A stretch of DNA of 64,000 nt from DAOOOW01 sp035387885 (GTDB lineage Bacteria; Patescibacteriota; Patescibacteriia; UBA2196): the NCBI GenBank assembly GCA_035387885.1, contig DAOOOW010000003.1, positions 1 to 64,000 of the forward strand, in the 5' to 3' direction. Below are positions 24,454-31,973 of this stretch, piece after piece. Under the pieces are notes generated by a model, which saw only the letters and a list, made by a program, of their open reading frames with translations, made no database searches and was not told the DNA's origin. The position numbers and the translations under genes were made by a program. How positions within the stretch are numbered: position 1 is the stretch's first letter; the number at the start of each line of letters is the position of its first letter.

Positions 24454-24900
24454 TCACCTCTCGGCTTTATCAATAAAAAGCACTCCGTCTAAATGATCAA
24501 TTTCGTGTTGAAAAACCCTAGCCAGTAAATCCTTGGCTTTTATTTTTTGCTTTTTTGCTTCTAAATTTAAAAATTCTACTTCCACTCCATAATGTCTTTT
24601 AACCAACATAAAAATATCTGGCAAAGACAAACAACCTTCTTCGCCAATTTTTTTACGCCAAGATTTTTTTAAAATTTTAGGATTAATAAAAGCCATCACC
24701 CCATCTTCAGAATTAACCACAATTAAGCGGATGTTTTTGCCAACCTGTGGCGCGGCCAAACCCACGCCATCTTTTTCTAACATGGTTTTGGCCATATCTT
24801 TGACCAATTTTTTAAAATCTGCACGCAAAATCTCTTCATGTTTTATTTCACGAGATTTTTTTCTCAAAATTGGATTGGGGTGAGTGATTATTTTTAACAT
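24454..24900 (-). CDS. def: peptide deformylase
   Basis: 148 aa. All three family motifs are present: GVGLAAPQVG (about residues 45-54), EEGCLSLP (about 91-98) and FQHEIDHLDG (about 132-141), which supply the metal-binding Cys and two His and the catalytic Glu. Role: removing the N-formyl group from new proteins. It ends in TGA at 24454-24456, showing that TGA is a working stop here. The reverse-strand start is 5 bp from a long inverted repeat. Confidence 0.96.
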   Translation of the reverse strand: MLKIITHPNPILRKKSREIKHEEILRADFKKLVKDMAKTMLEKDGVGLAAPQVGKNIRLIVVNSEDGVMAFINPKILKKSWRKKIGEEGCLSLPDIFMLVKRHYGVEVEFLNLEAKKQKIKAKDLLARVFQHEIDHLDGVLFIDKAER

Positions 24901-24905
24901 GTCCG

Positions 24906-25036
24906 TAGTTTATCCCGAGCGATTAGTCGAGGGATCTCATTTAGAATTAAAAGTGATTTGTAATTAATGTATTTTTTATGCAGAACACGGGATCCCTCGG
25001 CTCATAACGACCAAAAAAGTCGCTCGGGATAAACTA
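24906..25036. repeat. long inverted repeat of REP-like units
   Basis: tagtttatcccgagcg at 24906-24921 is exactly inverted at 25021-25036 (cgctcgggataaacta), and tcgagggatc (24931) is inverted as gatccctcgg. About 60 bp of AT-rich sequence separates the halves, so this is two facing REP units or a MITE-like element. It lies between the divided ends of def and priA. Confidence 0.85.
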
Positions 25037-25042
25037 AAAAAA

Positions 25043-26968
25043 TTAATTTATTTTCTCAGGATTTATATCTAGCATAACATTTTTTGGCAGATTATTCAAA
25101 ATTTTATCCAAAGTAATATCTAATGGAATTTTGGCAATCAAATTAAATTTAAAGTTTTTGTTTTGATGAGTATCTGGCAATGGTCCAAGAAGTTCTATTT
25201 TTTCATCAATATTTTTAATAAATTCCGATATTTTTTTTAAAGAATTTTTTACTAATAATTCTTTTTTATCAGTGGCTATAAATTTAACCAATTGCGAAAA
25301 TGGTGGATAATTAAAGTCTTGTCTAGTTTGCAATTCAGAATTATAAAATATTTCTGGCTTATTTTCTTTAATACTTTGGATGACTAAATTTTCTGGTATA
25401 TTAGTTTGTAAAACAAAATCAGCGTTATTATGAGCCGAAAAAATATTATAAAACAGCTGATAAGCCTTTTCCTCGGCTCGAAAATCACCAATATTTAACA
25501 ATTGATCAAAATTAATAAAAGCAATCAAAGCAAATTCCTTTAAATCTATTTTATTAATAACAAATCTGGTGCCAATAATTATCTGGTAATCAGCTGTTGT
25601 TTTGTGTTCCAACTTATCCAACTCTAAAATCTTGGCTTCTGGCAAAAGTTTTTGTAATTCACTTTTAACTTTTTGTGTACCCGCGCCCTTAAAATTTATA
25701 TTAATCCCGGAACATTTTGGACAAAATGGTGACATGTCTTCATGGTATTTACACCAAGAACAAACCAATTGCTTTTTTTTATTTTCATAAGCCAAATTAT
25801 TAGCACATTTTGGACATTTAAAAACATATTCACAATCTTGACAATTGACTAATTTAGCAAAACCAATACGATTATGAAACAAAAATATTTTCTGCTTATT
25901 ATTTAGTTTTTCTTTTATATTTGCTAATAATTTATCAGAAATGGGATTATAATTGCCACCCTGTCTTTCATTTTTTAAATTGACTATGCTGACAACTGCC
26001 TTTGGCCCAATGTTGCCACCTTTTTTGTCATCCTCGCGGAAGCGAGAACCCAGAAATTTTATTTTATTTGCAAATTTTTTTTTCTGGATTCCAGCTTTCG
26101 CTGGAATGACAGCCAAATTGTAAGTTTCTAAATTTGGTGCTGTCGTAGTCAAAACTAATTCCGCTCCAAAATTTTCCGCTAGCCATTCTGCCACATCTCT
26201 GGCGTCAAATCTTGGATTTGCTTCAGATTGTTTGTGATTCCAACTCTCGGCGTTTAAAATTATAAGATGTTTTAAATTAACAAACGGTAAAAAAACAGCA
26301 ATTTTTGTCCCGATAATAATTTTATTTTTATTATTTAAAACATTTTGCCAAGTCTGGAAATAATCTGATTTTTTAATTTGACTATGAACAATAGCCACAT
26401 CTTTTTCTTTTACAGAACAATTGATTATTATTTTTTTAATTAAAGAAATTTCTGGTATTAAAATTAAAATTTGTTCTTTATTTTTTAAAGCCAATTTTAT
26501 TTTTTCTTTAATTAAATTTTCTACTTCTGAAATATCCCGATACCATAATAATTGTGCTTTCTTTTTATTGTTTTTAATTTTTATATTTTTTTTCTGATTT
26601 CCCTGCCTCGCCAGCAGGCAGGTGCTGGCGTATTTTGAATTTTTTTTAGGTAGATTCGGTACTAATGTTTTGGCTAAGCCAGTTAAAGAGCTGCCGGTTG
26701 ATTGAGCTATAAATTTTATTAATTCAATTTGTTTGGCATTAATAATTGGTAATAGAGTAATAATTTTTATAATTTTTTTTAATTTAAAATGATAAATTGG
26801 TTTTTTATTTTCTAAACCAATTATTAAACCATTAATTTTTTTATGCCCAAAATCTATAGCTACAATTTGGCCCAAAGAAATTACATTTTCCAATTCTAAA
26901 GGCACGGTATAGGAAAAAAAATCCAAACTGGCTGGTAATTTTAAAAGTGGAATAATTTGTGCTATCAT
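25043..26968 (-). CDS. priA: PriA-like primosomal protein with degenerate helicase motifs
   Basis: 641 aa. The N-terminal DNA-binding domain, the eight-Cys zinc region (NCQDCEYVFKCPKC...CSWCKYH...FCPKCSG, about 410-465) and the following GAGTQKVKSEL are clear PriA features. The helicase motifs are not intact. Where PriA has a GSGKT loop there is WYRDISEVEN, the DEEH box position reads LNAESWNH, and the AGRAGR motif is missing. Helicase activity is therefore unlikely; a structural restart role is inferred. Two repeats are inserted in frame (residues about 113-122 and 286-314). Confidence 0.82.
   Translation of the reverse strand: MIAQIIPLLKLPASLDFFSYTVPLELENVISLGQIVAIDFGHKKINGLIIGLENKKPIYHFKLKKIIKIITLLPIINAKQIELIKFIAQSTGSSLTGLAKTLVPNLPKKNSKYASTCLLARQGNQKKNIKIKNNKKKAQLLWYRDISEVENLIKEKIKLALKNKEQILILIPEISLIKKIIINCSVKEKDVAIVHSQIKKSDYFQTWQNVLNNKNKIIIGTKIAVFLPFVNLKHLIILNAESWNHKQSEANPRFDARDVAEWLAENFGAELVLTTTAPNLETYNLAVIPAKAGIQKKKFANKIKFLGSRFREDDKKGGNIGPKAVVSIVNLKNERQGGNYNPISDKLLANIKEKLNNKQKIFLFHNRIGFAKLVNCQDCEYVFKCPKCANNLAYENKKKQLVCSWCKYHEDMSPFCPKCSGININFKGAGTQKVKSELQKLLPEAKILELDKLEHKTTADYQIIIGTRFVINKIDLKEFALIAFINFDQLLNIGDFRAEEKAYQLFYNIFSAHNNADFVLQTNIPENLVIQSIKENKPEIFYNSELQTRQDFNYPPFSQLVKFIATDKKELLVKNSLKKISEFIKNIDEKIELLGPLPDTHQNKNFKFNLIAKIPLDITLDKILNNLPKNVMLDINPEKIN
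26026..26112 (-). repeat. REP-like repeat inside priA
   Basis: gtcatcctcgcggaagcgagaaccc and ggattccagctttcgctggaatgac are facing half-units around an AT-rich centre. In the priA frame they encode VIPAKAGIQ and LGSRFREDD, peptides typical of translated repeats of this kind. Confidence 0.82.
26602..26631 (-). repeat. cctgcctg-family palindrome inside priA
   Basis: cctgcctcgccagcaggcagg followed by tgctggcg. It is in frame on the reverse strand and encodes about ten residues (STCLLARQGN region) with no counterpart in the PriA family as I know it. Confidence 0.65.
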
Positions 26969-27269
26969 AAAATTATCTTATCGTGTTTGTTGGTTTAATG
27001 GCTCTGCCTGCCCCGCATCTGCGGTGGCCTTGAACCATTTTGTTCCTTCAGTAAAACTCGTTTATTACTTTGAGGCATTAAGGTTCAAAGTAGAGCTTTG
27101 AATCAACGTTGAGGTGGTTATGCTTTGCCGATAGGCGTTATTTACTATTCCAATTTTAACATTTTACAGCTAACTTGTATAATGGTATAATATAAACAAT
27201 TCTTAATTATTAATTTTGAATTTTGAATGTCATGGTTTATTTTTATTAAAAATTAAAAATTATAATTAT
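26969..27269. other. 301-bp intergenic region without a gene
   Basis: It contains a GC-rich stretch near 27003-27027 (ctgcctgccccgcatctgcgg), a loose inverted repeat cttgaacc (27030) / aggttcaaag (27078), and AT-rich sequence with two TATAAT boxes (27178-27183, 27186-27191) ahead of gapA. I see no ORF or RNA gene in it. Confidence 0.6.
27178..27191 (+). promoter_or_regulatory. possible -10 elements for gapA
   Basis: Two overlapping-register TATAAT hexamers precede gapA by about 80 bp. No clear -35 sequence is visible, so this is only a candidate. Confidence 0.4.
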
Positions 27270-28286
27270 ATGCCTACAAAAAAACCCATCCGCCTAGCTA
27301 TTAATGGTTTTGGTCGTATTGGCCGAGCCGCTTTTAAAATCGCTTTGGAAAACCTCAAGTTTCAAGTGGTGGCTATTAATGATCTAACAGATAATGCCAC
27401 TTTGGCCCATTTATTAAAATATGATTCTGTCTATGGTGTTTATAATCACGAGATTAAAAGTGATGAGGACAATATTTATGTTGACCAAGTTAAATATCCC
27501 TCTTTTTCCATAAAAGATTTAGAACAATTATCTTGGCAAGATTTGCAAGTGGACGTGGTTTTAGAATGCACTGGAAAATTTGTTAAAGATAGTGTGGCTT
27601 CTGGTCATATTAAGGCTGGTGCTAAAAAAGTTATTTTATCAGCTCCGTCAAAAGGCACGCCCAAAGCACCAACCTATTTAATCGGTGTTAATGAAGATAA
27701 ATATAAAGGCGAGAGTGTTATTTCCAATGCATCTTGCACCACCAATTGTATTGCCCCAGTGACTAAAGTTATTTTAGATAATTTTGGTATAAAAAAAGCT
27801 TTTCTAAATACTATTCATTCCTATACTGCAGATCAAAATTTGGTTGATGGTCCACATAAAGATTTGCGTCGTGCTCGTAGCGCTGCTTACAATATTATAC
27901 CAACTTCTACTGGCGCGGCTATTGCGGTGACAGAAGTTTTGCCAGAATTAAAAGGTAAATTTGACGGCGTGGCTTTGCGGGTGCCTACAATTTGCGGTTC
28001 TATTTCAGACATTACTTATGTTTTAAAAAAGAAAGCTACCGTTGATAGTGTTAATAAAGCCCTTAAAAAAGCTTCTCTCGCTGCTAAAATGAAAAATATT
28101 TTAACAGTTAGTAATGAGCCATTGGTTTCTAGTGATATTATTGGTAATCCAGCTTCTGTAGTTGTGGATTTAGAATCCACCATGATGTTGGGTGAAGATT
28201 ATTTAAAAATTTTAGCTTGGTATGATAATGAATGGGGTTATTCATGTCGCCTTGTTGAAATGGCCGAAGTGGTCATGAAGAAATAG
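27270..28286 (+). CDS. gapA: glyceraldehyde-3-phosphate dehydrogenase
   Basis: 338 aa from ATG 27270 (MPTKKPIRLAINGFGRIG). An in-frame ATG 54 bp earlier adds a low-complexity leader and is unlikely. NAD-binding NGFGRIGRAAF is at the N-terminus. The catalytic SNASCTTNCIAP has Cys156 as nucleophile, and WYDNEWGYS is near the end. Type I phosphorylating enzyme of glycolysis, cytoplasmic. No other glycolytic gene is nearby. Confidence 0.96.
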   Translation: MPTKKPIRLAINGFGRIGRAAFKIALENLKFQVVAINDLTDNATLAHLLKYDSVYGVYNHEIKSDEDNIYVDQVKYPSFSIKDLEQLSWQDLQVDVVLECTGKFVKDSVASGHIKAGAKKVILSAPSKGTPKAPTYLIGVNEDKYKGESVISNASCTTNCIAPVTKVILDNFGIKKAFLNTIHSYTADQNLVDGPHKDLRRARSAAYNIIPTSTGAAIAVTEVLPELKGKFDGVALRVPTICGSISDITYVLKKKATVDSVNKALKKASLAAKMKNILTVSNEPLVSSDIIGNPASVVVDLESTMMLGEDYLKILAWYDNEWGYSCRLVEMAEVVMKK

Positions 28287-28296
28287 TCCTTTGTTT

Positions 28297-28349
28297 GTCA
28301 TCCCCGCCGGTCTCGCCATGAATCAGGCACACAGAGCTGGGATCCCGTG
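28297..28349 (+). repeat. intergenic REP-like repeat
   Basis: It starts gtcatccccgcc and ends gctgggatcccgtg, sharing both ends with the repeat in cobO; the middle is divergent. Confidence 0.65.
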
Positions 28350-28369
28350 AATATAACATGGAGGTTAAT

Positions 28370-28534
28370 ATGTTTTATATAGCATATTATTTATTAATTT
28401 TGGTTGTTTGTTGCATTATTTTTTTGATTATGATTTTTGGTATTATGTTTTGGAGGTTTAAAATAGCCAAAACACAAACGGAAAAAATTTTTTCACTAAA
28501 AAAGCCACTCAGCAGAGTGGCTTTTTATGTCTAA
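28370..28534 (+). CDS. 54-aa single-helix membrane protein
   Basis: A short ORF with a good SD (ggaggt, 7 bases before ATG 28370). One hydrophobic helix spans roughly residues 4-30 (YYLLILVVCCIIFLIMIFG), followed by a basic tail. The last codons run through the terminator hairpin at 28500, so the C-terminal residues (KPLSRVAF) come from the terminator stem. No family recognised. One of the SD-led small genes. Confidence 0.55.
   Translation: MFYIAYYLLILVVCCIIFLIMIFGIMFWRFKIAKTQTEKIFSLKKPLSRVAFYV
28500..28526 (+). terminator. rho-independent terminator
   Basis: aaagccactc-agca-gagtggcttttt: an eight-plus base-pair stem and T-run. It overlaps the end of the 54-aa ORF. Nearly identical to the terminator at 29006. 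Confidence 0.88.
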
Positions 28535-28570
28535 CTTTAGCTAAAATATTTTGCTATACATAACTTTTGC

Positions 28571-28597
28571 TTGACAAATCTCTCTCTCTGCTATAAT
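28571..28597 (+). promoter_or_regulatory. sigma70-type promoter for the gene at 28671
   Basis: TTGACA (28571-28576) and TATAAT (28592-28597), both consensus, with a short 15-bp spacer. The leader to the ATG is about 67 nt. Confidence 0.78.
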
Positions 28598-28670
28598 GGA
28601 AATATCAAAAAAGATATACATTGTTACAGTAAATGCAATGAGCAATAAATCTAACTCCTAGGGAGGGATT

Positions 28671-28994
28671 ATGTCAAAAGTGAAAGCAAGAGAGGTGTTG
28701 TCAGTAAGTAAACACGGTCCTGACTACCACTGGTTTCATCTGGTAGTCAACGGGCTGCAAACACTGACGGTTTCTGATGCTGCAGCGGTATGGATCGTAG
28801 ATGATACGGTTCATAAGACCACTGCAATTATCACCAGAGCTTGGGAAAAGTATGATGATCAAAAAGATCTCGTTGTTAAACGGGCTAAAATCACTGGCCC
28901 GGAGTTTCAAATCCTGAATCTTCTAAGTAGCCTTGGGATGGGGACTCCTGAAGTCGCAGCTATTCCTTGGCAAAAAAATGAAGATGCTGTGTAA
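28671..28994 (+). CDS. hypothetical small soluble protein
   Basis: 107 aa, begins MSKVKAREVLSVSKHGPDYH, mixed alpha/beta, no membrane segment and no motif I know. It has a strong SD (gggaggg, 28661-28667), its own near-consensus promoter and its own terminator. Base composition is less AT-rich than the surrounding glycosyltransferase genes, consistent with a different origin. Function unknown. Confidence 0.65.
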   Translation: MSKVKAREVLSVSKHGPDYHWFHLVVNGLQTLTVSDAAAVWIVDDTVHKTTAIITRAWEKYDDQKDLVVKRAKITGPEFQILNLLSSLGMGTPEVAAIPWQKNEDAV

Positions 28995-29005
28995 TCTTCG
29001 TCTTG

Positions 29006-29031
29006 AAAAGCCACTCAACAGAGTGGCTTTT
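29006..29031 (+). terminator. rho-independent terminator
   Basis: aaaagccactc-aaca-gagtggctttt: same stem as at 28500 with one loop-base change. It ends the 107-aa gene. Confidence 0.9.
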
Positions 29032-29045
29032 GTATTTAATATTTT

Positions 29046-30233
29046 TTATTCCTGGTAGACTTTTTCCGTCTCTCTCAGCATTTTTTCCAAGCTAAAATTT
29101 TTTATTTTTTCCAAATTATTGTGGCTGAATTTTTCTGCCAATTTTGGATCATCCAAAATTTTTTCTAAAGCCCTAGTAATTTCTCTGGGTTTTTCTTTGT
29201 TAACTATTAGACCATTAGCATCTTGTTCAACAATTTCTAACATGCCTCCAACAGAGGTGGCCACAACAGGTAATCCAGCAGCCATGGCTTCCATAACAGA
29301 ATAGGAAAAACCTTCTTTAACAGAGGGCAAACAAAAAATATCAAAAGCTTTTAAAAGTTCATAAGCTTTATCAATATTACCAACAAGAAAAAAAACATTC
29401 TCTAAATTTAATTGCTTAATTTCACGTTCTAGGTTTTTTCTTTGTCCACCTTCACCAATAACTATAAAAATAACTTGTGGATTTTTTTCTTTTAAAATTT
29501 TGGCTGCTCGAATTAAGTAAATTAGACCTTTGGTGGCATATAAATTGGCAATAGTGCCAATAAGTGGTGAGTAATCCCTAATTTGCCTGCCTGCCGGCGA
29601 GGCAGGTAATCTGTAATTGGTAATTAATGTTTTTCTAGCTTCAGATTTTTCTAAAAAATTTAATTTAGTTAAATCAATACCGTTGTGAATAGTAATAAAT
29701 TTATGATGGGGAGCTATTTTGTGATTTAAACCAGTGATTTTATCTAATTCGGAAACACAAATGATTTTATCTTTAAAATGTCCAGATATTCTTTCAGACC
29801 ATTGGTAAAATAATTTTCTACCAAGAGATATTGGTTCGTTAAACACAAAACCATGAACAGTATAAATTATTTTGACTTTTTTACCACTTATCTTTTTATA
29901 AAGCCAGCCCATAACTGCGCCGGTCGAGCCAATTTTACTGGAATTTAAATGAATAATATCTGGTTGAGATTTTTCAAGTAGCCGATAAATTTCTAAGCCT
30001 GATAAAAAATCATGCCAGAGATTTATTTCTCTGACAACATGTTTAAGTCGCCAAACTTTAAAACCCTTTTGAGACAAACTTTCTAGCCAATCAACAACGG
30101 GGTGTTCTTTTTTTTCTCCGACCGCAATTTCTATAATATATTTATTAGCAGGTAAATTTTCTGCCAAATCAATAATATATTTTTGGGCGCCACCAAATTC
30201 ACTTTGAGTGACAAGATAGAGAATTTTAATCAT
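29046..30233 (-). CDS. GT4 glycosyltransferase
   Basis: 395 aa, GT-B fold. The N-terminus is ILYLVTQSEFGGAQKYI. It has HGFVFNE near residue 124, and the C-terminal domain with GTIANLYATKG and the EX7E motif EGFSYSVMEAMAAGLPVVA (about 311-329). Residues about 202-216 (LPASPAGRQIRDY) are encoded by a palindromic repeat between the two domains. It converges on the 107-aa gene and diverges from the GT4 at 30290. Confidence 0.87.
   Translation of the reverse strand: MIKILYLVTQSEFGGAQKYIIDLAENLPANKYIIEIAVGEKKEHPVVDWLESLSQKGFKVWRLKHVVREINLWHDFLSGLEIYRLLEKSQPDIIHLNSSKIGSTGAVMGWLYKKISGKKVKIIYTVHGFVFNEPISLGRKLFYQWSERISGHFKDKIICVSELDKITGLNHKIAPHHKFITIHNGIDLTKLNFLEKSEARKTLITNYRLPASPAGRQIRDYSPLIGTIANLYATKGLIYLIRAAKILKEKNPQVIFIVIGEGGQRKNLEREIKQLNLENVFFLVGNIDKAYELLKAFDIFCLPSVKEGFSYSVMEAMAAGLPVVATSVGGMLEIVEQDANGLIVNKEKPREITRALEKILDDPKLAEKFSHNNLEKIKNFSLEKMLRETEKVYQE
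29585..29630 (-). repeat. cctgcctg palindrome plus aattggtaatt repeat inside GT4 gene
   Basis: The 21-base palindrome cctgcctgccggcgaggcagg (identical to 4754-4774) is followed by ctgtaattggtaattaatg. The unit is in frame and sits at the interdomain linker of the glycosyltransferase. Confidence 0.8.
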
Positions 30234-30253
30234 ATTTTATATTATATAACAAA

Positions 30254-30282
30254 TTGCCATTTTGAGCAAAAAGAGCTAAAAT
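30254..30282 (+). promoter_or_regulatory. promoter giving leaderless mRNA
   Basis: TTGCCA (30254-30259), a 17-bp spacer and TAAAAT (30277-30282); ATG begins at 30290, 8 bp after the -10 box, so the transcript would start at or next to the start codon. Confidence 0.6.
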
Positions 30283-30289
30283 AGAAAAT

Positions 30290-31519
30290 ATGCAACTCAA
30301 GCAGGAAAAACCCAAAATTTTAATTTTTTCTTTAGCTTATTTTCCATTTATTGGTGGTGCGGAAGTCGCGGTAAAAGAAATTATTACACGTTTACCGGAA
30401 TTTGAATTTGACATGATTACTTGTAATTTAGATGGACAACAAAAAGCCGAAGAACAAATTAATAATATAAAAATTTATCGAGTTGGCAGAGGAAAATTTG
30501 CTAAAATATTTTTTCCATTTTTGGCATACAAAAAAGCATGCTCTCTCTTTTGTCATCCCGACGATCCGCCAACCGGCGGACGGGATCCTTATGTTGTCTC
30601 CAGTCTCTTGACTGGAGACGCAATGCACTATCGCTCCAGTCAGGAGACTGGAGCGAACAACTATATTATCTGGTCCATCATGGCCAATCAAGCCGGTCTA
30701 GCTGCTTTATTTTTTAAGAAAAAATTTCCTCAAGTTAAATTTTTATTAACTTTGCAAGAAGGCGATTCTGTTTTTAATATTTGGAAAAAAACTTGGTACA
30801 TGCGCCCGCTTTATAAAGCCATTTATCATTCGGCTGATTGCATTCAAGCTATTAGTAATTTTTTAGCCAAGAGAGCTCTTAAATATGGTTACAAAGGACC
30901 AATAGAAGTGATACCCAACGGAGTAGATTTAGAAAAATTTAAGTATCTTGAAAAAAATTTGCTTGATAAAAAAGACAAAGTAATTTTGACAGACTCTCGA
31001 TTGGTGGAAAAAAATGGTGTGGAATATTTAATTAAAGCCATGATTCTAATTAATATTAAAATTAAATTATTAATTTTAGCTGATGGACCACTGAGAGAAT
31101 ATTTACAAAAACTGGTTGTTAATTTAAACTTGCAAGACAGAGTTGAATTTTTGGGTTTAATTCCTTATGATAATATTCAAAAATATTATGCCGAGGCAGA
31201 TGTTTTTGTGCGGCCGTCATTAACAGAAGGTTTTGGTAATGTTTTTATTCAAGCTATGGCCGCTGGAATTCCAGTTATTGCCACACCAGTTGGCGGTATT
31301 CCAGATTTTTTGAAAGCAGGGGAGACGGGATGGTTTTGTGAAGTAAAAAATCCACAAAGTATTGCCGAAAAAATAAATTATATTTTAGATGAAAAAAATA
31401 AAGATGAAGTTGAACGAGTAGTGGCTAATGCCAAAAAGATGGTTGAAGAAAAATATACTTGGGAAATTGTGACTAAAAAAATGAAAAATATTTTTGTTTC
31501 CCTAATTTTTAATTTTTAA
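30290..31519 (+). CDS. GT4 glycosyltransferase with repeat-encoded insert
   Basis: 409 aa, GT-B fold. It opens ILIFSLAYFPFIGGAEVAV. The C-terminal domain has TDSRLVEKNGVEYLI and EGFGNVFIQAMAAGIPVIA, where the second Glu of the GT4 EX7E motif is replaced by Gln. Residues about 88-123 are encoded by two kinds of palindromic repeat and are extra to the family. No SD; the promoter implies a leaderless mRNA. Activity may be altered by the insert and the Gln. Confidence 0.82.
   Translation: MQLKQEKPKILIFSLAYFPFIGGAEVAVKEIITRLPEFEFDMITCNLDGQQKAEEQINNIKIYRVGRGKFAKIFFPFLAYKKACSLFCHPDDPPTGGRDPYVVSSLLTGDAMHYRSSQETGANNYIIWSIMANQAGLAALFFKKKFPQVKFLLTLQEGDSVFNIWKKTWYMRPLYKAIYHSADCIQAISNFLAKRALKYGYKGPIEVIPNGVDLEKFKYLEKNLLDKKDKVILTDSRLVEKNGVEYLIKAMILINIKIKLLILADGPLREYLQKLVVNLNLQDRVEFLGLIPYDNIQKYYAEADVFVRPSLTEGFGNVFIQAMAAGIPVIATPVGGIPDFLKAGETGWFCEVKNPQSIAEKINYILDEKNKDEVERVVANAKKMVEEKYTWEIVTKKMKNIFVSLIFNF
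30552..30658 (+). repeat. compound repeat inside GT4 gene
   Basis: It starts with a gtcatcccg...cgggatcc unit containing ccgccaaccggcgg (30552-30588). Two ctggagac units in opposite orientation follow (gtctccagtctcttgactgg and ccagtcaggagactggag, 30594-30655). It stays open in the reading frame throughout and adds about 36 residues. Confidence 0.85.
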
Positions 31520-31530
31520 TTTTATTTTGT

Positions 31531-31959
31531 ATGTTTCAAAAAATCGGCGATCTATTTTTAAAATTATTTTGGCAGCACCTTACAGAAAAAATTCGGCAAT
31601 TTTTTATTTATTGTGTTGGTGGCGGATTGGCTTTTATTATTGATATTTTAGGTTTGTATCTTTTGACCGAATACCTGCACGTTTGGTATTTGTTTTCTGC
31701 CACAATGTCTTTTATTCTGGCCGCCATTTTTAACTATCTTTTTCAAAGATTTATCACTTTTCAATCCACTGACAAAAATATTACTCGGCAATTTATTTTT
31801 TTTGTTATTATCGCTGTTATTGGTCTTTTAATTAATAATACTTTACTATATTTATTGGTAGAATTAGCTGGCGTGTGGTATATTTTTGCCAAAACTCTTG
31901 CCGCGGCCATTGTTTTGGTGTGGAATTTTATAGCTAATAAAAAATTTACTTTTAAATAA
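31531..31959 (+). CDS. GtrA-family membrane protein
   Basis: 142 aa with four transmembrane helices. It has the GtrA pattern FIYCVGGGLAFIIDILGLYLL near residues 28-48 and NYLFQRFITF, and ends WNFIANKKFTFK as in the family. GtrA proteins are proposed to move polyprenyl-phosphate sugars across the membrane or to help polysaccharide synthesis. It lies between two GT4 genes with 11- and 14-bp gaps. Confidence 0.88.
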   Translation: MFQKIGDLFLKLFWQHLTEKIRQFFIYCVGGGLAFIIDILGLYLLTEYLHVWYLFSATMSFILAAIFNYLFQRFITFQSTDKNITRQFIFFVIIAVIGLLINNTLLYLLVELAGVWYIFAKTLAAAIVLVWNFIANKKFTFK

Positions 31960-31973
31960 TTTTTTTCTAGTAT

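Noticed and set aside
26969..27269. Possible riboswitch or RNA leader before gapA
   Set aside because: The loose inverted repeat cttgaacc/ggttcaa is not part of any known aptamer pattern that I can recognise, and no terminator or SD-sequestering stem follows.
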